From Opitutales bacterium (GTDB taxonomy: Bacteria > Verrucomicrobiota > Verrucomicrobiia > Opitutales > JAIRKQ01), in assembly GCA_029059365.1 (NCBI GenBank), contig JAIDVZ010000107.1, forward strand, positions 1-10,038: a stretch of DNA of 10,038 nucleotides, in the 5' to 3' direction. The notes under the pieces were generated by a model. The model had not been told where the DNA came from, did no database searches, and saw only the letters and a list, made by a program, of their open reading frames with translations. The number at the start of each line of letters is the position of its first letter. Position 1 is the stretch's first letter. The position numbers were made by a program, and so were the translations under genes. Shown one piece after another: positions 1 through 7,404 of this stretch.

Positions 1-14
1 TTCTATTTATAGGC

Positions 15-43
15 TTGACAAAAATCGACAAACTTTTCTTAGT
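15..43 (+). promoter_or_regulatory. Candidate sigma-70 promoter for the first gene
   Basis: A perfect TTGACA (15-20) is followed after 17 bases by CTTAGT (38-43), a weak -10 match (3 of 6). A start site about 7 bases past the -10 would fall at the ATG at 50, giving a leaderless message. The same TTGACA also lies within a frame that is open to the window edge, so it may simply be coding sequence. Confidence 0.3.
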
Positions 44-49
44 TTGGTC

Positions 50-652
50 ATGATTCCAGCCCTAAATTCGAAGGCCGAAACAGCAAAAGCCTTCTCAGAA
101 CGATGTGATGATCTAAGTTTATTAACTATTGGGATCAATCCGACAGCGTCATTTGCTTTCAAATGTGGCTCCAACATAGGCAAAGCGACACAAAAACTCA
201 TAGAAGGATACAACAAACCGCCCTATAAGGACCTGACAGAACTTTTACAAAGAGTTTACTCTACTCTGTCCGATATTATCCTCATGATTCCAAATTTTGC
301 GTTCTTACCTCACTTATTCTACTGCCAGCTTGGAATATGCATACTTAACGTCATAATAGAATGCAAAGATACTATAAAAAATTCCAAAATGACGAATGGT
401 GAAAAAGTACAATTGTTCCTCCGAGATGTAACCACCGTATTACTGATATCCGTACTTGTAGGACGTATATGTTATCTCCTACGCACAGAATACGCATTCT
501 TAGTTGGGCCATTGTTGCTATCACTTAAACATCTCATAGATACGCAATTCAAAGATTTTTCAAAGTTAACAAAAGTGGTAACCAAGAAGGTTAAATTTGA
601 AAAGAGAATCAATTCCCTGATTGATGCAAAATTGATGTCGTTAATGCCTTAA
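50..652 (+). CDS. Hypothetical protein with hydrophobic segments; start uncertain, possibly 5'-partial
   Basis: I do not recognise this protein. Counted from the ATG at 50 it has 200 residues. The N-terminal third is soluble-looking with two cysteines. Hydrophobic stretches lie at about 76-104, 127-144 and 147-160, separated by a charged stretch around 105-126. The C-terminus is lysine-rich and basic (about 165-188). It could be a small inner-membrane or amphipathic membrane-associated protein. A TTG at 44 is an alternative start, and the frame stays open upstream to base 2 with no stop, so it may be the C-terminal part of a longer protein. No Shine-Dalgarno precedes either start. Its last 44 bases overlap the end of tsaE on the other strand, an antisense tail-to-tail arrangement. 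No function can be assigned from sequence alone. Confidence 0.6.
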   Translation: MIPALNSKAETAKAFSERCDDLSLLTIGINPTASFAFKCGSNIGKATQKLIEGYNKPPYKDLTELLQRVYSTLSDIILMIPNFAFLPHLFYCQLGICILNVIIECKDTIKNSKMTNGEKVQLFLRDVTTVLLISVLVGRICYLLRTEYAFLVGPLLLSLKHLIDTQFKDFSKLTKVVTKKVKFEKRINSLIDAKLMSLMP

Positions 653-1106
653 CCAAGTCACGCATCAAATTTTTATTCTCGGATGAAAATGTTAGCAATC
701 GTTGATCGCCAAACATCTTAAGATAGAGCTTGATAGTCGGGAGCTTCGGGAGATTATGAAAATTTTCTGGCCACTCGATCGTGCAACAGAACGGCGAACA
801 TAGAATATCATCTAACATCAATGATTCCCATGAAATACTTGCATCACGATAGGCATCAATGTGGCAGATTGTACGCTGGCCAGCTTTGTAAATGTTAAGA
901 ATGTTGAACGATGGACTATTTGCACTTTGGGGCCCTCCAAAACCATCTATCACACCTCGCATAAATGTAGTTTTTCCAGCCCCCAAGTCCCCAAATAGCA
1001 GCAAAATTACATCTTCACTGTAATTTTCGTCACAAATAGTGCGAGCAAACGCATGACCACAGTTGAGGGTATCTTCCATGGATCGGCTGACAAACGTGTA
1101 TTGCAT
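609..1106 (-). CDS. tsaE: tRNA threonylcarbamoyladenosine biosynthesis ATPase TsaE
   Basis: TsaE is the P-loop ATPase that works with TsaB and TsaD in the cytoplasm to make t6A at position 37 of ANN-decoding tRNAs. Numbered from the ATG (165 residues, usual family size), the Walker A GDLGAGKTT is at 39-47, a SPSF segment lies at about 64-67, HIDAYR is at 82-87 and IEWPE is at 110-114. These match the family pattern (SPT[FY], H-D-YR, EWP). The ATG at 1106 shares a base with the preceding stop in a TGATG junction, which suggests translational coupling to the protease gene. A GTG one codon upstream is the alternative start. It is the last gene of the rpsP operon. Its C-terminal tail of about 14 codons overlaps the convergent membrane-protein gene. 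tsaB, tsaD and tsaC are not in this window. Confidence 0.93.
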   Translation of the reverse strand: MQYTFVSRSMEDTLNCGHAFARTICDENYSEDVILLLFGDLGAGKTTFMRGVIDGFGGPQSANSPSFNILNIYKAGQRTICHIDAYRDASISWESLMLDDILCSPFCCTIEWPENFHNLPKLPTIKLYLKMFGDQRLLTFSSENKNLMRDLVKALTTSILHQSGN

Positions 1107-1912
1107 CACAGATTTATCGACAATGTTATGAGCACGACTGAATTCAGGTTGAATGCCCCATGGATGACGATCGGAACGTTAATATTCCCGGAACACTCGT
1201 AATATTTTATCAAATATTGGCTAAAAACAAATAATGGTACAAACGAAACTAGGTTAAAGTGCATGGCTGCAAATACCACACTTGCAAAAAAAGCCGCCCA
1301 TTTTGTATCAATACGCGCTTTTAATGCTCTGTATATGCCCGCTCGAAACACATATTCTTCTATAAAAGGAGCGAAAATTACCGCAGAGACGCAAAACAAT
1401 ATCTTGAACAGTGCACCGTTTGACTGCGAAAACAACACCACTGCTTCTTGTTCATTCAGCGAAATATTAAGCCCCAATCTTTGCAACAACACCAAAAACA
1501 GCACCCAAATAACTGACACGAACAAGATTATTGGCAATACGCAGCCAAATTTTTGTAACCCAAATAAAACTAATCGCTTAGATGAAGCCTCTTGGCAAGG
1601 TAATTTGAAATATTTTTTCACACAACAGAGAAAAAGCATCATCAATAATTGTGATACGAATACGGATAATACCAACAAATTCGGCTCTTTTATTTCAAAA
1701 TTGATCAGTATTTTTTTTAAAAAGAAGGAGACCATAGGTGGTAAAAATGCGATCAACGCAAAAATCACTACAAAAAACAACCAAAACGACTTAGTTGAAA
1801 GCACCAATGGATCGAGGGAGGAATGTATCGGTTGATTATTGCGAAAAGATTGAACGATGCACACCGTGCAAAATAGGAAAATGAACGTGCAATAAATAAA
1901 AGTAAAGTTCAT
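1106..1912 (-). CDS. CPBP-family (Abi/CAAX-like) intramembrane glutamic protease
   Basis: This is a 268-residue polytopic membrane protein. The C-terminal half carries the three hallmarks of the CPBP/Rce1 fold: EEYVFR (Glu185, Glu186, Arg190), FAAMH (His218) and HGAFN (His251, Asn255). In this family the glutamate and histidines form the catalytic site within the membrane. About seven or eight hydrophobic segments can be seen (roughly 1-20, 43-66, 79-97, 119-145, 165-182, 205-222, 223-237, 246-266). Substrates of bacterial members are mostly unknown; some give bacteriocin immunity or process peptides. It starts one base after the gltX stop, has no Shine-Dalgarno and runs into tsaE through TGATG, so it is probably translated by coupling within the operon. 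A housekeeping membrane role seems more likely than immunity given the neighbours, but that is inference. Confidence 0.88.
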   Translation of the reverse strand: MNFTFIYCTFIFLFCTVCIVQSFRNNQPIHSSLDPLVLSTKSFWLFFVVIFALIAFLPPMVSFFLKKILINFEIKEPNLLVLSVFVSQLLMMLFLCCVKKYFKLPCQEASSKRLVLFGLQKFGCVLPIILFVSVIWVLFLVLLQRLGLNISLNEQEAVVLFSQSNGALFKILFCVSAVIFAPFIEEYVFRAGIYRALKARIDTKWAAFFASVVFAAMHFNLVSFVPLFVFSQYLIKYYECSGNINVPIVIHGAFNLNSVVLITLSINL

Positions 1913-1913
1913 G

Positions 1914-3224
1914 TTATATATGCAAAAAACGTTTTATCCTAGCGATGACCTCTTCTTTACCCAACACTTTGAGCATCGCGTATAATCCCGGGCCAACACT
2001 TCTCCCGGATACCGCTAAACGCAGTGAATGAATATAGTCTCCGCTTGTTACTTGATTAGTGGTAGATAATTCATGGATATAATTCTCAATCCCTGCTTCA
2101 CCAAAGGACACGCTGGATAAATTTTTCAAAAATTCGTTCAATCGTGCAGAAATATCACACTTTTTTCTTAATTTTTCCAAGTCTTTTTGATCATATTCAA
2201 AATTTTGCGTAAAAAAGTAGCTGACAAAATGCGGTAACTCTTTCAATCCACGCAATTTTTCCTGACAGATCGACAAAACTGAGCGCAAATATTCTTCGCC
2301 GTGTGACTCAAATGGAACATCGCTTTGGGCCAAAACCCTGCGTGAACACATCACAAAATCGTCAAGAGGCAATGCACGGACATATTCGGCATTCATAAAT
2401 GCCATCTTCTTTTCATCAAAGCGCGCATTGGTCTTATTGACATTCGGCAGGTCAAACAGGGAAATAATTTCCTCGATCGGCAAGATCTCTCGATCATTTT
2501 TCGGCGCCCATCCAAGCAAACATAAATAATTCCGCACGGCCTCGGGGATAAAAAATTGCTTAACATAGTCCTCCACTAATGCCCCGGTATCGCGTTTACT
2601 CATCTTCCCGGATCCCTGGGATTTCAGAATCAATGGAATGTGTGCAAATAGCGGTTCTGGAGCCCCAAAGGCATGAAAAAGTTCAACATGTTTACTGGTA
2701 TTGGATAGATGATCTTCCCCACGTATCACGTGCGTAATCTTCATCATCATATCGTCAACAACGTTCACGAAATGAAAAACTGGACTTCCATCTGACCGAA
2801 AAATCACAAAATCTTTCTCTTCTTTACGAATAACGTCCCCGTGTATAACATCGTGAATTGTTTGTGGTTCTCCGGATACTTTAAAATATACCGCTCCATC
2901 TTTATCGTAGGCCTTCCCGTTCTTTCTCAAGATTTCAAGATGAGCGCGATAAATATCACTTCTCTGACTCTGAAAATATGGCCCATAATCTCCACCGACC
3001 TCCGGGCCCTCATCCCAATTCAGGCCCAACCAACGTAATCCGTCTAAAATTACTGTCAAAAATTCTTCCGAATCACGTGCACGATCGGTATCTTCGATTC
3101 GCAAAACAAATGTACCACCCGTGTGACGCGCGTATAACCAATTAAATAGCGCGGTCCTTGCACTCCCGATATGGAAAAAACCGGTCGGGCTCGGCGCGAA
3201 CCGAACACGAACATCCGAACTCAT
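1914..3224 (-). CDS. gltX: Glutamate--tRNA ligase (GluRS)
   Basis: This class I aminoacyl-tRNA synthetase charges tRNA with glutamate. From the ATG it has 436 residues, somewhat shorter than the roughly 470 usual for bacteria. The Rossmann signature is HIGS at 18-21 after FAPSPTG, RIEDTD lies at about 42-47, [11 protein letters not shown] at about 166-176, and the KMSKR loop at 207-211. The C-terminal helical anticodon-binding region is present. The connective segment that often carries zinc-binding cysteines (CxC...C) is shortened to [11 protein letters not shown] and has no cysteine. I chose the ATG at 3224 over the TTG at 3236 because a GGAG lies six bases before it and the extra residues add no conserved sequence. 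Whether it is discriminating or also charges tRNA-Gln cannot be told here. It sits 12 bases after rplS. Confidence 0.96.
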   Translation of the reverse strand: MSSDVRVRFAPSPTGFFHIGSARTALFNWLYARHTGGTFVLRIEDTDRARDSEEFLTVILDGLRWLGLNWDEGPEVGGDYGPYFQSQRSDIYRAHLEILRKNGKAYDKDGAVYFKVSGEPQTIHDVIHGDVIRKEEKDFVIFRSDGSPVFHFVNVVDDMMMKITHVIRGEDHLSNTSKHVELFHAFGAPEPLFAHIPLILKSQGSGKMSKRDTGALVEDYVKQFFIPEAVRNYLCLLGWAPKNDREILPIEEIISLFDLPNVNKTNARFDEKKMAFMNAEYVRALPLDDFVMCSRRVLAQSDVPFESHGEEYLRSVLSICQEKLRGLKELPHFVSYFFTQNFEYDQKDLEKLRKKCDISARLNEFLKNLSSVSFGEAGIENYIHELSTTNQVTSGDYIHSLRLAVSGRSVGPGLYAMLKVLGKEEVIARIKRFLHI

Positions 3225-3230
3225 CTTTAA

Positions 3231-3234
3231 CTCC
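3231..3234 (-). promoter_or_regulatory. Shine-Dalgarno of gltX
   Basis: GGAG on the minus strand, six bases before the ATG at 3224. It decides the gltX start in favour of that ATG rather than the TTG at 3236. It is one of the few clear ribosome binding sites in this operon. Confidence 0.65.
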
Positions 3235-3236
3235 AA

Positions 3237-3605
3237 CTATTTCTTACTTTCAAGAAGACGTTTCTCTTTAACCTGCATAGCACTTTTCCCAACGCGCTTG
3301 CGCATGTAATACAATTTTGCACGCATCGGGATACTTTCACGTTCAACCTCGATCTTCGCAATAAATGGCGAGTTGATATTAAATATTCTTTCTACCCCCT
3401 CTCCTGCTGAAACTCGGCGAACAGTGAATGTTTCGTGTATGCCAGATCCATGGCGCGCGATAACGATCCCAGAAAACAACTGTATTCTTTCTTTATCACC
3501 GTCGCGCACAATGGTGTGAACAACAACACCATCACCTACTTTAAACACTCGCCTATCCGGCTTAACCTGTTCTTTCGCAACTGATTCTATAATTTCTTGA
3601 CTCAT
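3237..3605 (-). CDS. rplS: 50S ribosomal protein L19
   Basis: L19 lies at the interface of the large and small ribosomal subunits. The 122-residue protein has the expected core: FSGIVIA at 44-50, FTVRRVSAGEGVERIF at 60-75 and KLYYMRKRVGK at 97-107. It is a few residues longer than the E. coli protein (115), mainly in short N- and C-terminal extensions. It follows trmD by three bases, the classic trmD-rplS pairing, and precedes gltX by 12 bases. Only a weak AGAAG-like site lies upstream, inside the end of trmD, so coupling to trmD translation is likely. Confidence 0.97.
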   Translation of the reverse strand: MSQEIIESVAKEQVKPDRRVFKVGDGVVVHTIVRDGDKERIQLFSGIVIARHGSGIHETFTVRRVSAGEGVERIFNINSPFIAKIEVERESIPMRAKLYYMRKRVGKSAMQVKEKRLLESKK

Positions 3606-3608
3606 TTT

Positions 3609-4301
3609 TTAAAACTTCTTTTTCGCTAATAAATCTGGACGGACCTTCATTGTACGCTCTAATCGCTTTTCCTGGCGCCATGCATCGATCAATTGATGAT
3701 TACCAGACAACAAGACCTCAGGGACCCCCATATCCATAAAAATTGCTGGACGAGTATACTGTGGGAACGTCAACAAGCCATCGCTGAAACTATCTTGTAC
3801 CAACGACTGTTCACTGCCCAATACACCCGGGATATACCGAATAATCGCATCAATAAGCACTGCAGAAGCTAAAGTACCATTCGTTAAAACATAATCTCCT
3901 ATCGATATCTCACGATCAACGACGAGATCACGGACACGCTGATCAATCCCCTCATAGTGCCCAGATAACAGCACTAAATTTTTTTCTACCGACAGTTCCT
4001 GCGCGATACTCGAATTTAAAAGCTCACCATCCGGACAAAGGTAGATAACCTTGGAAGATTTTTGTTTAACTGCATTTACAGCGGCAAAAATCGGCTCTGG
4101 ACGCATAACCATACCAGCTCCACCACCAAATGGAGAATCATCTGTAATGTGATGCTTATCAGTAGCCCAGTCTCTAATGTTATGCAAATTTACACCAATT
4201 ATTCCGGATCTTACAGCACGACCAACAATACTCGAAGAGATGAAGCCTTCCAACATCTCCGGGAACAATGATAAACAATCAAACTGTAATTTCGGGCACA
4301 T
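3609..4301 (-). CDS. trmD: tRNA (guanine37-N1)-methyltransferase TrmD
   Basis: TrmD uses S-adenosylmethionine to methylate N1 of G37 in tRNAs with G36, preventing +1 frameshifting. It is a SPOUT-class trefoil-knot enzyme that works as a dimer. The 230 residues begin with FDCLSLFPEM and contain DDSPFGGGAGMVMRPEP (54-70), LLSGHYEGIDQRV (111-123), the knot segment SIGDYVLT (133-140), RYIPGVLG (155-162), QDSF (169-172) and PQYTRP (180-185). Arg155 and Asp170 align with the catalytic Arg154 and Asp169 of E. coli TrmD. The usual GGELP after the knot segment reads NGTLA here, an unusual variation near the cofactor site. It starts five bases after rpsP; rimM, commonly between these two, is missing. 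Confidence 0.97.
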   Translation of the reverse strand: MCPKLQFDCLSLFPEMLEGFISSSIVGRAVRSGIIGVNLHNIRDWATDKHHITDDSPFGGGAGMVMRPEPIFAAVNAVKQKSSKVIYLCPDGELLNSSIAQELSVEKNLVLLSGHYEGIDQRVRDLVVDREISIGDYVLTNGTLASAVLIDAIIRYIPGVLGSEQSLVQDSFSDGLLTFPQYTRPAIFMDMGVPEVLLSGNHQLIDAWRQEKRLERTMKVRPDLLAKKKF

Positions 4302-4306
4302 ACGCC

Positions 4307-4573
4307 TTACTTTTCAACACTCAGCGCTGCACGTCTCGCCGATTTGATCAATGATTTCACAGTATCAGTAGGCTGTGCACCAACGCCAAGCCAATATTCT
4401 GCGCGATCAATCGCCAAAGACAGCTTACTCGCATTTCCTCTCGCCTGAGGGTCATAATTTCCCAACGCCTCCACATACCTTCCGTCACGACGGCATGTAC
4501 TTTCGGCAACAACTATTTTGTATACCGGACAGTTACGATGTCCCTGTCTCTGCAATCTAATTTTTAACGCCAT
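4307..4573 (-). CDS. rpsP: 30S ribosomal protein S16
   Basis: S16 is a small-subunit assembly protein of the body of the 30S particle. The 88 residues match the family across their length: the N-terminal IRLQRQGHRNCPVYKIVVA, GRYVEALGNYDP at 31-42, and YWLGVGAQPTDTV at 60-72. It is the first gene of the minus-strand operon and is divergent from clpC. The ATG at 4573 has no recognisable Shine-Dalgarno; an AT-rich TATAAAAT lies 11 bases upstream. trmD follows after five bases. Confidence 0.97.
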   Translation of the reverse strand: MALKIRLQRQGHRNCPVYKIVVAESTCRRDGRYVEALGNYDPQARGNASKLSLAIDRAEYWLGVGAQPTDTVKSLIKSARRAALSVEK

Positions 4574-4583
4574 AATTCAGTAA

Positions 4584-4591
4584 ATTTTATA
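4584..4591 (-). promoter_or_regulatory. Candidate -10 box immediately upstream of rpsP
   Basis: TATAAAAT read on the minus strand, ending 11 bases before the rpsP ATG. A start site near 4579 would leave a leader of about six bases and no ribosome binding site. The -35 region at the proper distance is poor (CTGGTG), so this is a weak candidate competing with the TTGACA at 4644-4649. Confidence 0.28.
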
Positions 4592-4620
4592 GTCCAATAT
4601 TCAGTAACACCAGTCCTCAT

Positions 4621-4649
4621 AGAAAAAGGCGAACATTTGTTATTGTCAA
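4621..4649 (-). promoter_or_regulatory. Candidate promoter for the rpsP operon
   Basis: A perfect TTGACA (minus strand, 4649-4644) is followed after 17 bases by TTTTCT (4626-4621), a weak -10. It would give a leader of about 40 bases to rpsP. Its -35 overlaps that of the proposed clpC promoter on the other strand. Confidence 0.33.
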
Positions 4650-4672
4650 GAGTGTATTCAAAAAATCCTAAT
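4643..4672 (+). promoter_or_regulatory. Candidate promoter for clpC
   Basis: TTGTCA (4643-4648), an 18-base spacer, then CCTAAT (4667-4672; 4 of 6 to consensus). It would give a leader of about 85 bases. I see no CIRCE (TTAGCACTC...GAGTGCTAA) or CtsR-type direct repeat in the region, so there is no sequence sign of the classical heat-shock operators. Confidence 0.33.
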
Positions 4673-4695
4673 AAGCCAAAGACACGGTGTAGATG

Positions 4696-4712
4696 AATAT
4701 TAAAAAAATATT
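4696..4712. repeat. AT-rich inverted repeat in the clpC leader
   Basis: AATATT, five A, AATATT. Each half is itself palindromic and the two halves are inverted copies. It lies between the proposed clpC promoter and the clpC start. It may be a protein-binding site or just AT-rich sequence; no function can be shown. Confidence 0.3.
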
Positions 4713-4750
4713 AAGCTCGCATTTTTTTCATCTTATCTCAACATTTATGT

Positions 4751-4756
4751 AAAGGA
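4751..4756 (+). promoter_or_regulatory. Shine-Dalgarno of clpC
   Basis: AAAGGA, eight bases before the ATG at 4765, supports that start over the in-frame ATG at 4774. Confidence 0.65.
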
Positions 4757-4764
4757 ATTTTACG

Positions 4765-7341
4765 ATGGACTCGATGTTAAATTTAACTCCACGAGCACAA
4801 CAAGTATTAATAATCGCCAAACAAGTGGCTGAACAATTCGGGCAAACATTTATTTGCACAGAGCACATTTTGCTTGGTTTATTGAAATTACCTCAATGTA
4901 TCGCAGTTACGATATTAAAGTCTCTGAACGTTGATACAACCGAGCTTCGCAAAAAACTTGAAGAACAAATTCGCTCAAATAAGTCCAAGAATTCTCCTAA
5001 ACAAGCATCAGATCAGGCGATCGAATTAACTCCACGCGTGCAGCAAGTTTTGTTGCTATCTGCAAAGGAGGCAAATATTTTACAACATCCTTACATCGGT
5101 ACTGAACATCTGTTACTCGGGTTGATCCGCGAAGAAGAATGTTTCGCTTCAAAAGCATTGAGTGATTATGGTGTCAATCTTGCAAACTGCAGACAAGCTA
5201 TTCTGTCCGCTCTCGACCCGAATTTTATTGATGACGATGAAAATGATGAAGCTGGTGATGATAATCTCATATCAGAATTAAAAGCAAACGGTGGTAAACA
5301 AGCTAGCGAAGTAAAAACACCAGCACTGCGTGCGTTTGGGCGTGATCTGACCGCAATCGCCAGCGATGGAAATTTGGACCCAATTATTGGACGTGATAAA
5401 GAAATTCAGAGAGTTATCCAAATTTTGTGCAGGCGTACAAAGAATAATCCTGCACTTGTTGGAGAGGCTGGAGTTGGTAAAACTGCAATAATTGAGGGCC
5501 TTGCACAGGCTATAGCTTCAGGGAATGTCCCATTACCGCTATTAAATAAACGCGTGATTTCTCTAGACATGGCTCTCATCCTAGCAGGAACAAAATATCG
5601 TGGACAATTTGAGGAGCGCCTGAAGGCAATTTTAGATGATATTGGACGTGCCAAAAATATAATACTTTTCCTTGATGAGCTTCATACGATAGTTGGAACA
5701 GGGTCATCAGAAGGCTCGATGGATGCTTCCAATATCTTAAAACCTGCTCTATCACGTGGCGAAATACAGTGTATTGGGGCTACCACTTTAGATGAATATC
5801 GGAAATATATCGAACGAGATAGCGCACTCGAGAGGCGTTTTCAGCCGGTAAAGGTCGAACCTCCGAGCATACCAGAATCCATCGCTATTCTGGAGGGAAT
5901 CAAAGAAAATTACGAAAAACATCATAACGTAACATACACGCAAGATGCTATCGAATCTGCTGTTAAACTATCTGCACGATACATTCAAGATAGATTTTTG
6001 CCGGACAAAGCCATCGATTTACTCGATGAGGCCGGTGCACATACGAGATTGAGCCGCATGGTACGACCGCCAAAAATCAGCAAGATAAATACTCAACTCG
6101 AAGCATTGGTCAGAGATAAAGAGCAAGCAATTGCCGATCAAAGATTCGAAGAAGCAGCAAACTTACGCGATCAAGAAAAGAAATTGGAAATTGAACGTGA
6201 TGAATTAACCCAAAAATGGCGCAATGAACTACCAAATAAGCCAACTGTTGTCGATTCTGAGGCTATAATGGAAGTGATTTCAAGTTGGACCGGAATTCCA
6301 TTGTCAAAACTGGAGAAGAAAGAATCAGAGAAACTTCTATCCTTGAATGAAGCGCTTCGCAAGAACGTTATTGGGCAAGACGATGCTGTTGATTCGCTCG
6401 CACGTGCGATCAGACGTGCACGTGTGGACCTGAAAGATCCAAACAAGCCGACTGGATCATTTATGTTTCTTGGACCAACTGGGGTTGGTAAAACACACCT
6501 TGCGAAGATGCTGGCCGAACAGTTATTCGGTAATAAAGATGCTCTGGTCAAAATCGATATGTCAGAATATATGGAAAAACACACCGTTTCTCGAATAATT
6601 GGCTCTCCTCCTGGATATATCGGACATGATGAAGGTGGACAACTCACCGAATTGGTGAGGAGAAAACCATACTCTGTTGTACTGTTTGACGAGATCGAAA
6701 AGGCCCATCCAGATGTTATTCAAATCTTGCTACAAGTTTTGGAAGATGGGTGTTTGACTGATAGTTTCGGACGTAAAGTTGACTTCAAAAACACGATATT
6801 AATCATGACCAGCAATATAGGTGCTGAGATCATGCAACGAGATGTTACCCTGGGATTTCACAGCTCTCCGGAAGGAAATTTTTCAAAAATTAAGGAACAA
6901 ATTATAGACGAAGCTAGACATACATTTAAACCAGAGTTTATTAATCGTTTAACCGATATTTTAGTATTTAAACAACTTGATCATGATGCATTAAAAAAGA
7001 TAGTCGATATCGAGTTGAAAAAGGTTTCTTTACGTGCAAATGAACGTGATTTGACACTGAAATTTAGCAATAAGGCAAAAGAATTTCTGATAAAAAAAGG
7101 ATATGACAAAAAATTTGGTGCTCGTCCGTTGAATCGTGCAATCGAAAAATATGTAGAAGATCCATTGGCAGATGATATTTTACGCGGAGAAATAAACGGT
7201 CAAACAATCTCTGTGACTGCAGATGATAAGAATGAAGATTCGTTGATATTCAAGTTTCAGTCAAAAGCAGAACAGAAAAATCCAGCAGATGGATATTCCA
7301 CAGAACAGCAAACTTCTGAAATGGCCAACCAAAATCGATAG
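4765..7341 (+). CDS. clpC: ATP-dependent Clp protease ATP-binding subunit ClpC
   Basis: This AAA+ unfoldase feeds substrates to the ClpP peptidase in the cytoplasm. The 858 residues have the full ClpC layout. Two Clp N repeats, each starting LTPR, lie at about 7-70 and 88-150. A short acidic linker is at 155-168. The first AAA+ domain has Walker A GEAGVGKT at 233-240, pore tyrosine 278 and Walker B acidic pair 304-305. The coiled middle region has a UVR-type motif at about 440-480. The second AAA+ domain has Walker A GPTGVGKT at 570-577, pore loop GYIG at 617-620 and Walker B pair Asp642-Glu643. An LGF tripeptide at 696-698 sits where the ClpP-docking loop is expected, so this should be a protease partner rather than a ClpB disaggregase. 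The middle domain is also too short for ClpB. clpP and mcsAB are not in the window. The polar C-terminal tail (from about 835) is probably disordered. Confidence 0.96.
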   Translation: MDSMLNLTPRAQQVLIIAKQVAEQFGQTFICTEHILLGLLKLPQCIAVTILKSLNVDTTELRKKLEEQIRSNKSKNSPKQASDQAIELTPRVQQVLLLSAKEANILQHPYIGTEHLLLGLIREEECFASKALSDYGVNLANCRQAILSALDPNFIDDDENDEAGDDNLISELKANGGKQASEVKTPALRAFGRDLTAIASDGNLDPIIGRDKEIQRVIQILCRRTKNNPALVGEAGVGKTAIIEGLAQAIASGNVPLPLLNKRVISLDMALILAGTKYRGQFEERLKAILDDIGRAKNIILFLDELHTIVGTGSSEGSMDASNILKPALSRGEIQCIGATTLDEYRKYIERDSALERRFQPVKVEPPSIPESIAILEGIKENYEKHHNVTYTQDAIESAVKLSARYIQDRFLPDKAIDLLDEAGAHTRLSRMVRPPKISKINTQLEALVRDKEQAIADQRFEEAANLRDQEKKLEIERDELTQKWRNELPNKPTVVDSEAIMEVISSWTGIPLSKLEKKESEKLLSLNEALRKNVIGQDDAVDSLARAIRRARVDLKDPNKPTGSFMFLGPTGVGKTHLAKMLAEQLFGNKDALVKIDMSEYMEKHTVSRIIGSPPGYIGHDEGGQLTELVRRKPYSVVLFDEIEKAHPDVIQILLQVLEDGCLTDSFGRKVDFKNTILIMTSNIGAEIMQRDVTLGFHSSPEGNFSKIKEQIIDEARHTFKPEFINRLTDILVFKQLDHDALKKIVDIELKKVSLRANERDLTLKFSNKAKEFLIKKGYDKKFGARPLNRAIEKYVEDPLADDILRGEINGQTISVTADDKNEDSLIFKFQSKAEQKNPADGYSTEQQTSEMANQNR

Positions 7342-7404
7342 TAAAGCCCAGTAAGTTACCTTGGAACATCAGTTTCATCTCGAACTACACTCGGGCAAGA
7401 TGGT

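Larger units (their letters stand above)
609..4573 (-). other. Operon rpsP-trmD-rplS-gltX-CPBP protease-tsaE
   Basis: The six genes share one strand, with intervals of 5, 3, 12 and 1 bases followed by a one-base stop/start overlap. No terminator-like hairpin or room for a promoter appears between them. Transcription most likely begins in the 4574-4764 region. No clear rho-independent terminator is seen after tsaE, where the convergent gene overlaps. Confidence 0.75.

Noticed and set aside
1263..1835. 190-residue + strand frame opposite the CPBP protease gene
   Set aside because: It is the complement of a gene with intact protease motifs. The product is Asn/Thr/Lys-rich low-complexity sequence with no family features.
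2841..3038. Short + strand frame inside gltX
   Set aside because: It is antisense to the GluRS catalytic domain and has no supporting features.
4062..4560. Short + strand frames inside trmD and rpsP (4062-4271, 4375-4560)
   Set aside because: They are complements of strongly conserved genes.
4574..4764. CIRCE or CtsR operator, or a tRNA, in the rpsP-clpC gap
   Set aside because: Neither the CIRCE inverted repeat nor CtsR direct repeats are present, and no cloverleaf-type sequence with a TTCGA loop was seen.
5406..6647. Minus-strand open frames inside clpC (5406-5654 and 6171-6647)
   Set aside because: They lie opposite the conserved AAA+ domains and their Ser/Arg-rich products show no domain.
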